This document shows positions 57,017 to 64,000 of a DNA stretch of 64,000 nt, piece after piece. The position numbers and the translations under genes were made by a program. Within the stretch, counting starts at the first letter, position 1, and each line of letters starts with the position of its first letter. The notes beneath the pieces were generated by a model. The model saw nothing but the letters and a program-made list of their open reading frames with translations, did not search any database and was not told where the DNA came from. Origin of the DNA: 'Nostoc azollae' 0708 (GTDB lineage Bacteria > Cyanobacteriota > Cyanobacteriia > Cyanobacteriales > Nostocaceae); contig NC_014248.1 of NCBI RefSeq assembly GCF_000196515.1, positions 1,473,501-1,537,500 of the forward strand. The letters run 5' to 3'.

Positions 57017-57313
57017 GGTTCCTAATAGCAGGTCACAGGTGATAGGTGACGGGTTAATTAATATTATTTTTAATTTAATTCTGTAGAACCTTAAACCCTG
57101 TAAATCCTGATTTAGATAAAATATTTGATGATAGTTCTTCCTTATCCACATCTAGCAGATCAGGTTTTGAGATTGAAGTCAAAGGGTATCTCTCTTTCTT
57201 ATAATGCGAGACTTTTCGTAAAAATTCTCTTACCTATTTGTAGGATGATAAAAGACAATTCAGTATTAAGGCATCTGTGCGATGCTGTTGCATTTTCAGG
57301 ATAGGAAAATAAA
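57017..57313. other. Intergenic stretch, no gene seen
   Basis: About 300 bp following the oxidase gene. It starts with short direct repeats (CAGGTGATAGGTGA-type) and is otherwise unremarkable. Confidence 0.45.
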
Positions 57314-58138
57314 GTGTCAATTCAAGAACACAAAATAACAGTAAATTGATTAGAATGGTTCTATCGGGAAGCTGAAGCGATTGCTAAAAGTGACTTATTA
57401 CCAGTGGTATTGCTACATGGCATAGTTCCACAAACTTATAGCTGGAGAAATATTATACCAGCATTGGCAGCACAAGGAACAAGAGTGCTCACACCAGATT
57501 GGATTGGTTACGGCTTTTCTAGTAAACCCGAAAAACAGGATTCTGCGTACACTCCCGACGCATTTATCAAAGCTTTAGATGATTTTATCCAAGCAATAGA
57601 AATAGAACGTTTTTCCTTAGTCGTGCAAGAATTTTTAGTATTGCGGTATCCTGAAAAAATTGCCAACATTGCGATTTTAAATACACCAGTTTTCACATCT
57701 GCTAAATTACCTTGTAAAATCAAACAAGTGGGATTACGATTAGCAGGTGAAGTCATGACAGAAGACCGATCATTAGTGGATAGAACCTTAGAAGGTGGTT
57801 GTTGCTATCTCATCGAAGATAAAGATTTAGATATTTATAGAAAACCATTCTTAAAAAGTTCTTCATCTGGTCGTAGTCTGCTTTGGACAATTAGAAATTT
57901 ACAACTAGACAAAGCAATGACAGAAATAGAAACTAGGTTTAAAGAATGGCAGAGACCAATTTTCTTACAATGGGGAATGATTGACCCTTGGTTATCTGTA
58001 GATATTGGTGAAAGTTTCGTTAAATCTGTCCCTGATGGGGAATTAATTAAACTCAACAATCTTGGACATTATCCCCAGGAAAATTATCAAGAAAGGATTT
58101 TACAAGACGTTTTACCCTTTGTACGTCGTTCAGGATGA
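57314..58138 (+). pseudogene. Alpha/beta-hydrolase (haloalkane-dehalogenase-like), nucleophile region missing
   Basis: The GTG at 57314 begins VSIQEHKITVN, then TGA at 57347, then LEWFYREAEAIAKSD and the oxyanion motif LLHGIVPQTYSWRNIIP. Where the nucleophile elbow (GxSxG or GxDxG) should follow FSLVVQ, the sequence passes straight to EFLVLRYPEKIANIAIL, so about a dozen residues with the catalytic residue seem deleted. The acid and His regions remain (WGMIDPWLSVDIGESF, LNNLGHYPQENYQER). Both lesions argue for loss of function. Confidence 0.7.
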
Positions 58139-58993
58139 AATTAGCTAATTATAGAGATGTTTCATGTAGCGGAAGCTTACCATAGGATAACGTCTCTACA
58201 TTTTTAATGATTTTTGTTTGTATATCGTACCTTTGAGCCTGTTAATTTAACGATTATGAACCAATATTATCCCACATTCGGCACCATAAAGTGCCACAGA
58301 GAGAAATTACGGAGACAAAAAATCCAAGGGAGCATGAAAACAAACATATGCAGTGAAAAAAGGCATTGGAGAAACAGTAAAGCACCAAAAATAGTATCAA
58401 AAGCTATCCTCAATAAGGAGCAATAAGAAAGAACACCCCCCAGAGGAGTCAACAGATAAATGAAGATATTCAAGAGATAAATCATAACTTAGACTCATAG
58501 ATTGAAGTAAAAAAAGAAATTATGGACATAGTAAAATAGAGCTATAAATCAACGACATTAGGTTATTCTCTGATAGAAATTAAATTAATAGAGAAGAAAA
58601 TTAGGTAAGTAATTGATAGTAGGGAAAACAATGCTCTGGTAAAAGATTCACAATAAAATCTCTCTCTTGAGTCCAGTAACAGATGTGTTTTTCTTGGTTA
58701 AGTGTAACTAAATGAATAGACTGAAAGTATGGAAAAATCCAGCGTAAAGTGGGGCGGTCAGTTGGTTTGCCCAATTGACTTTTTACTGTTGATTTAGACT
58801 CTCTCAAAGGGGTTCTAATTTGTCGTTGCCCTAAAGTATAAACCAGCAGATATAAACCCATAATCATTCCCAGGGACTCTATTCTCTCTGGACTTTTTAG
58901 GAAAATACTGTCTGCAAAAATAATGGGTCTTTGAGAAAAGCAAACCCTCTCTGGCAAGACTGTTGAGCTTTATATTCACTCAAGATGGAGTCA

Positions 58994-59919
58994 GAGATGA
59001 TTTATAAAGTAAATGTTGAGGAGACAAGAGGAAGTAGCATAATTCTAGCCATAAGAGCATATATAGACCCTTCCCTCATTTGTGTTAAACGCTCATAATC
59101 CTTGCTTAGACGATGATATTGGTTAAACCACCCAAATGTTCTTTCTACTACCCAGGGTTGTGGTAAAACTTTAAATTCTTGCTCAGTAGGTCCTATGACT
59201 TCAACATGAGCTTGAATCATGAACCAAACTGCAAGTGCAAATTTATCACCGTCATAACCGGAATCAACCCATAAAACCTGGACTTTTTCCAATAATTCTG
59301 TGGGTTCCTCTAGCAGTTCCATTAGTGCATAGGCAGCAAGTATTCGTTCTGGGGCATTCGCTTCACTAACAACAACTTTCAACACAAGTCCCAGGCTATC
59401 AACTAAAGTCTGCCCCTTTCTTCCTTTTACCTTTTTACATCCGTCAAAACCATACACATCCCCTTTTTTTGGTCAGTGTTGACCGACTGACTGTCTGCGG
59501 CGAGCGCGGTAGGTTGTGTTGATTTACCTAATTTCGAGCGAACTTGACCACCCAATGTATGGTTGAATTTTTCCCGAACCCCCTGGCCCTGCCATTTACT
59601 GTAATAGCTATATACCGTTGACCTTGGCGGGAAGTCACCTGGAAGCATATTCCATTGACATCCAGTTTTCAAATGATAATAGATGGAATTACATATTTCA
59701 CCCATATCTGTTGTGGGTGGATGCCCTCCTTCTTTGCCTGGTGGAATCAATGGGGCTAGGATTTCCCACTCCATAGGATTTCCCACTCCATATCAGTTAA
59801 GTCTGTGAGGTAAGACTTTCGTTCCATGAGTAGCTATGTAAATACACTACATTTTATGTATCCTATCCTTCCAATATTCCTTTTCTACTCCCCTCTACAT
59901 TTACTTTATCAATAGCCTC
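58994..59919 (-). mobile_element. IS5-family insertion sequence nested in IS1634 copy 2
   Basis: 926 bp with inverted ends (GAGATGATTTATAAAGTAAA and GAGGCTATTGATAAAGTAAA) and a 3-bp TCA duplication at 58991-58993 and 59920-59922, as in the TNA-targeting IS5 subgroup. The empty site is visible in IS1634 copy 1 near 2610. It encodes a two-frame DDE transposase described separately. Confidence 0.9.
59002..59827 (-). pseudogene. IS5-family transposase in two overlapping frames, with a 17-bp duplication
   Basis: From ATG 59827: MERKSYLTDLTDMEWEIL. A perfect 17-bp tandem duplication (59758-59774 and 59775-59791) then breaks the frame. Downstream the first frame runs ILAPLIPPGKEGGHPPTTDM to ALAADSQSVNTDQKKG. 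There A AAA AAG (about 59463-59469) could give a -1 shift into the second frame, GDVYGFDGCKKVKGRKGQTL, LWVDSGYDGDKF and VVERTFGWFNQYHRLSKDYE. The frameshift site looks programmed; the duplication looks like an inactivating accident. Confidence 0.75.
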
Positions 59920-61865
59920 TCATGGGTAAGTTCATTGGAATCCAAAAGGTTTGTAGCAATAATAAAAGGCCATGCCCTCAGGAATTCTGTATTAATTTTA
60001 CTTTTATTCTGGGAGACTGTAGCTGATATTTCAGAGGATATCTCTCCTGAACTATCTTTTTTCTTAGATTTGATTTGAGTAACTTTACTCTGGTTAATTT
60101 GGTGATATTTGAATTGTTTGAATAGTTTAGATAACCCCTTGATAGCATCAGCTTTACAAGCAAATTTTTCTGGTGATAATTTTTTCAAATCTTGCACAGC
60201 TTTTGATTGTGCCTTGGTAATTTTTTGTGAGAGTTTACCCAGGTCTGATTCTCTTCTTTCTTGACTTTGCACTACTAACCATCTTTGTTCTATTCCTGGA
60301 TAATTTACTGTTTTTGAAGCTAGTTTATATCCGGGTAAGTTACTATCAACAAATTCTGGTTCTGGTAATGTTGATATTCATCATTGTGCTAATTCTACGC
60401 TTAATGGCACTGGATATAACCAGCTTAAATATGACATCATTCATCATTTTTAGACTTGATTCTGTATATAAGGCCCAGTCTGCTACTATGAGACTGTTAA
60501 CTTTTAGTTAACTTTTAATTGTTTTTGGTACTCTACTGCTATTTTAGCAAAGCATGATGAATCTGCTTGGTTTCCCGATGCTAGTTATAAAAATATTGGT
60601 ATGTCTCCATCTCCTGAACATATCATTTCTATGATGAACTGTTTTAACTCCGGTCTATGGTCACCAGAATAACCGTAGGTGATGGTTATTTCTTTTGGTG
60701 ATTTTACTGCTAATTCTTCTATTTCTTGATTATTTCCTACTTTTTGACTCTCAAGTATTACTTCTGGTAAGCTGGTATTATATTGCCAATGTATGTGCAT
60801 TTATGATGAGTCTAGATGCCCTGCTCATAGGGATACTCCAAATTTTGGGGCTGCTTTTAAGGCGACAACAAAAAATATTCTATCCAATCCTTTTATAAAT
60901 AGTTTATCCATGACTCTCCCCAGTTTATCGTCCTTGAGATGTTCTGGTTTTACTCCTGCTCCTATTAGATGGTCACAGGGGATTGTTTCAAAATCTTGGG
61001 GAAACATATATAAGGGTTTTTATACAAATCCTAACCCGTTGATTATCATGGGTTTTACTACATGACCCGGACTTACTTTCTCTCCAATTTCAAGGATTAT
61101 TTCTACTACTCCTATGGCGTCTATTATTCCTGCTACTATGCCTAAATGGTCTAGGTTTTGAATTTCCATTTTTTGAAGCTTTGATTTCACAAAAGAATTA
61201 TCCACAACTCCTGTTGTGATTCAATCATTTCTTCTTCTGTTCTAATTTAATTTTTAAATCATTAAATTTTCTTTTCTTTTATCTTGTTTACAAAACTTTA
61301 TTCTCTCACTCTATTGCCATTTTAATGATACTATTCTCATTAAGCCTTTTCTTCCTTGCAGGAGCCTTAGTTCATATGTACTACTATCTGTGACAGTTAG
61401 GGTACAGTTAGGGTGCGGAAGGTAGGATATTATGTCTACATAATCAGTAACAAATCAAAAAGCTTATACATAGGTGTCACCAATAATTTACATCGCAGAA
61501 TATACGAGGATAAATAAGAACTTATACCAGAATTTACTGAAAAGTAAAATATTACTAAGCTCGTATTCTATGAAAAAAACTTCAGATATTCAAGCAGCTA
61601 TCAAACGTGAGAAACAGATAAAAGGATGGTTAAGAACGAATAAAATATTACTAATTTAATCTATCAATCCTAATTGGCAAGATCTGAGTATTGAATGGTA
61701 TGGAGAATAAGCAAATTACTATTCCATTTCAATGATAACCGCGTTGAGAATGACAAACTATTTAGAGTTCTTAACCTAATTTGTATCCTTGTCAACAATT
61801 ACCGTAACCTCAATAATGAGAGTAAATGCAATCATCTGTAAATTGATTAAGGTAGGTTAGGATTC

Positions 61866-62429
61866 ATGGCTTATTTATGGTTTAAAGCCTTTCACATTAT
61901 CGGCTTTGTGGTTTGGTTTGCGGGATTATTCTACCTAGTGCGTCTGTTTATATACCATGTCGAAGCGAACCAAGAACCAGAACCAGCTAAAACGATACTG
62001 AAAAATCAGTATCAAATTATGGAAAAGCGTCTCTACCACATTATCACTATCCCAGGAATGATAGTCACGGTTGCGATGGCCATGGGTATTATTTCCACCA
62101 ACCCAGACTTGTTAAAAGAAACTTGGTTACATTTTAAATTAGGATTTGTGGGTATTTTACTTATGTATCATCATTATTGTGGTAGGTTGATGAAACAGTT
62201 AGCCGCAGATGAATGTAAGTGGAGTGAACAACATTTGCGGGCTTTAAATGAAGCACCGACTTTGTTGTTAGTGGTAATTGTCATGTTGGCTATTTTCAAG
62301 AATAACCTACCTACAGATATCACTGCTTGGCTGGTTTTTGGGTTGGTGATTTTCATGGGTGTGAGTATTCAGATGTATGCCAAAATCCGCAGACGGAATA
62401 AAGAGAAGATGATCGTAGAGAGGAAATGA
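61866..62429 (+). CDS. hemJ: Protoporphyrinogen IX oxidase HemJ
   Basis: 187 aa with four to five membrane segments. The start MAYLWFKAFHIIGFVVWFAG carries the conserved His of HemJ (KAFHIIG), and MEKRLYHIITIPGMIVTVAM, GFVGILLMYHHYCGRLMKQL and LRALNEAPTLLLVVIVMLAI match the family. HemJ oxidises protoporphyrinogen IX to protoporphyrin IX for heme and chlorophyll in most cyanobacteria. The gene is intact and essential in its relatives, consistent with its survival among remnants. Confidence 0.9.
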   Translation: MAYLWFKAFHIIGFVVWFAGLFYLVRLFIYHVEANQEPEPAKTILKNQYQIMEKRLYHIITIPGMIVTVAMAMGIISTNPDLLKETWLHFKLGFVGILLMYHHYCGRLMKQLAADECKWSEQHLRALNEAPTLLLVVIVMLAIFKNNLPTDITAWLVFGLVIFMGVSIQMYAKIRRRNKEKMIVERK

Positions 62430-62527
62430 ATCAAGTTAATCAAGTTCCCCAAACACAAAGTTAGTATAAAATAGGGATAAACAGGAGACTTGATTTTCTA
62501 GGATGGGTAGAGTGAAAGCAAAACCCA

Positions 62528-62622
62528 TCAAATAATTTTTTGTGCTTATTGGTAATGTATATGGCGTGAGCTTTTCAGAGGTTTGGAATGGTTGGTTTAT
62601 TTATGCCAAGCTGTACTATAGA
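62528..62622. repeat. Dispersed repeat family A, copy 4 (partial, inverted)
   Basis: Contains GGCGTGAGCTTTTCAGAGG and GGAATGGTTGGTTTATTTAT, the inverse of the left half of 40274-40422. The other half is missing or diverged. Confidence 0.65.
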
Positions 62623-62806
62623 TCTAAACTTTTTTTCCTGGAAAACTATGTTTTACCGTAGGTTTGCTTGACCTAAGGAAACCCAACATTTCTAAAAAAT
62701 AAAAATTTATCATAAAGTCCAATATTCAGAAATAATTCACCAACAACATCAAGAAATAAGCTTGCTTCCCGCAGGTTCAACCAATTTGGTTATTTATAAA
62801 ATCGCC

Positions 62807-64000
62807 GTAAGGATTCAGGTGGTGGGGTATTGACAAGTGTGATAGGTGAGTGAGAATATAGCAGTTATGGAAAAGAAGCTGCCACCAAAACTAGACTGAA
62901 AGATATTGAAGCAGTTGGGAACAGAGCAACTGGTAGAAATCATTATTGACCAGGGGAAAAGTATAGAGAACCTAAGAAATAGAGTAGTAGAACTGGAAAA
63001 AGAAATAGAGAAACTCAAGGTCAGTATATATTTAGAGACCATAACATGATCCAAACCACCATCGGGAGACATCCTTAAGAAAACCGAGAACAAACAAGAA
63101 GAGCAACCAGAAGAAAACCAGACACCAAAACGGAAACCAGGAGGACAACCAGGGCATAGGGGAAAAAGGAGAAAGGTATTTGGTGGAGTAGATAGAATAA
63201 ATTTGAGATAGTGGGACGGCAAGTGTGTGGATGGTGAGGTCAGGGGCAATTGTTTGGCGAACCAATAAAAATCCAAACACAACAAGTAGGGGAGTTGGTG
63301 GACAGGCCAATGGAAGTGGATTTGCAGTGTGTGTGCGGAAATACAAAGGCCACACTGGTCACCAGAGATAGTACCGGGACAAGATATAGGAATCACAGGA
63401 CAAGCTTTTTTGGGATGGATCAATAACTAGGGCCATTGACCCTATGAAAAACAACACTTGTTGTTGTGGGAACTGGGTCAAATAGAAATTGGAGTGGGAA
63501 CATTAGTAGGTACCAATGAAGGAATAGATAGTGCAGTGGCTTAAAGTATTCATAGCCTCAAACAGTGGATAAAACAAACCCAGCCTCATATCCTTGGGGA
63601 TGAAACACCCTGGGTAGTTAAAGGGGTGAAACAATGGTTATGGATTGTTGCCAATAGTGACTTCCCTTTATTTCATGGGTCTGATACTCCTTGTCCTACC
63701 GAATTAGAATCCATTGTGGGTTCAAGTTACTCTGGTGTACTCAGTTCTGATGACTTTACTGCCTATAACGGTTATGCGGTCACAACTCAACATAAATGTC
63801 AGGCACATCTACCCTACCCCGTCACTTCAAGACACTAATCAAGATTCCTGGCTTCAATCACCAAAAAATTGGCACAAAATTCATGGACCTCATAGATGAA
63901 GGTTTTAAAAACTACCCTTTATTCCAACAAACCCAAAACCTTCATAAATTCTTGACTTGGCCATCCTAGTTTCAACCAAAAGTTGAATCTTCCATTCATT
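62807..64000 (+). mobile_element. IS66-family element, decayed, right end beyond the window
   Basis: A left end like GTAAGGATTCAGGTGGTGGG is followed by a TnpC-type transposase from ATG 62866: MEKKLPPKLD, TGA, KILKQLGTEQLVEIIIDQGK, a coiled coil (NLRNRVVELEKEIEKLK) and KRKPGGQPGHRGKRRKVFGG. Zinc-knuckle pieces, then DETPWVVKGVKQWLWIVANS and SSDDFTAYNGYA (DDE-region motifs) follow with several stops and frameshifts. Clearly inactive. Confidence 0.75.

Larger units (their letters stand above)
58271..61426 (-). mobile_element. IS1634-family insertion sequence, copy 2, carrying a nested IS5
   Basis: Begins CCCACATTCGGCACC and ends GGGTGCGGAAGGTAGG. Without the nested element it is about 2.2 kb and closely matches copy 1, sharing stops at 61020, 60825 and 60801. 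It has a 7-bp target duplication (ATATTAT), much shorter than the 40-bp repeat at copy 1. Transposase pieces include MDNSFVKSKLQKMEIQNLDH and ITYGYSGDHRPELKQF. Confidence 0.85.
58256..61710 (+). pseudogene. GIY-YIG nuclease-family gene interrupted by IS1634
   Basis: ATG 58256 encodes MNQYY directly before the IS. The rest resumes at 61427 as YVYIISNKSKSLYIGVTNNL, HRRIYEDK (GIY-YIG-type core), then TAA, ELIPEFTEK, TAA, and NITKLVFYEKTSDIQAAIKR, EKQIKGWLRTNKILLI, TAA, ending LSIEWYGE at 61710. ATATTAT is duplicated on both sides of the IS (58264-58270 and 61427-61433). Small single-domain GIY-YIG proteins are common in cyanobacteria. Confidence 0.75.

Noticed and set aside
62815-63423. 202-codon antisense frame
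   Set aside because: Antisense to the IS66 transposase; low-complexity composition.

Overview
The window looks like chromosomal DNA of a heterocyst-type filamentous cyanobacterium (Nostocales). Evidence is psbQ, cyanobacterial hfq beside dapF, dapL, hemJ, YlqD, VTE6-like DUF92, many GCGATCGC palindromes and short heptamer repeats. Insertion sequences and genes broken by single nonsense codons are unusually dense. That erosion resembles the symbiont Nostoc (Trichormus) azollae; naming it is my inference, not something the sequence proves.

Layout. 1-1.8 kb: a truncated TrkA-type gene and an M48 peptidase pseudogene holding a MITE-like element. 1.9-4.1 kb: dead IS1634-family copy. 4.2-6.3 kb: an overlapping pair, DUF1611 (DgcN-like) and an enolase-superfamily epimerase (DgcA-like). 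6.4-14.4 kb: decayed accessory zone with Nudix, toxin-antitoxin, nucleoside hydrolase (opened by an ISKra4 that itself holds another IS, plus a truncated IS1380) and ribokinase pseudogenes; only a nucleoside/cytosine deaminase is intact. 14.37-14.9 kb: a small cas-less CRISPR array with one spacer in triplicate. 15-22 kb: dapF, hfq, a KefB-type antiporter, an RNase T2 remnant and dapL. 22-28 kb: IS630, a broken glycosyltransferase and TVP38 gene before an intact mercuric-reductase-like flavoprotein, and a broken SDR. 28.9-30.9 kb: PGM1-related ATP-grasp and crcB.

31.2-46.8 kb is the most informative region. Two inverted, near-identical 1376-bp IS701-type copies bracket about 10.2 kb. Their 4-bp target duplications match only if the segment is flipped back. 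The two halves of a fic gene, and the two halves of a second ISKra4 copy with its 8-bp duplication, likewise lie at opposite ends on opposite strands. Homologous recombination between the IS copies has therefore inverted the segment, splitting fic and an intein-bearing rtcB. Inside are intact genes: cNMP-binding protein, S4 protein, pyruvate dehydrogenase E2, YlqD, acyl-ACP/CoA ligase, HtpX-type protease and a pair of small hydrophobic peptides.

47-58 kb is mostly healthy: HAD hydrolase, DUF92 kinase, a parvulin-type PPIase overlapping a cNMP/C39-like ABC exporter, psbQ and an FAD amino-acid oxidase, with broken Uma2, TnpB and alpha/beta-hydrolase genes. 58.2-61.7 kb: a second IS1634 copy, with an IS5 element nested in it, sits in a GIY-YIG gene. 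hemJ follows, then a decayed IS66 element to the end. Two families of short dispersed intergenic repeats recur through the window.
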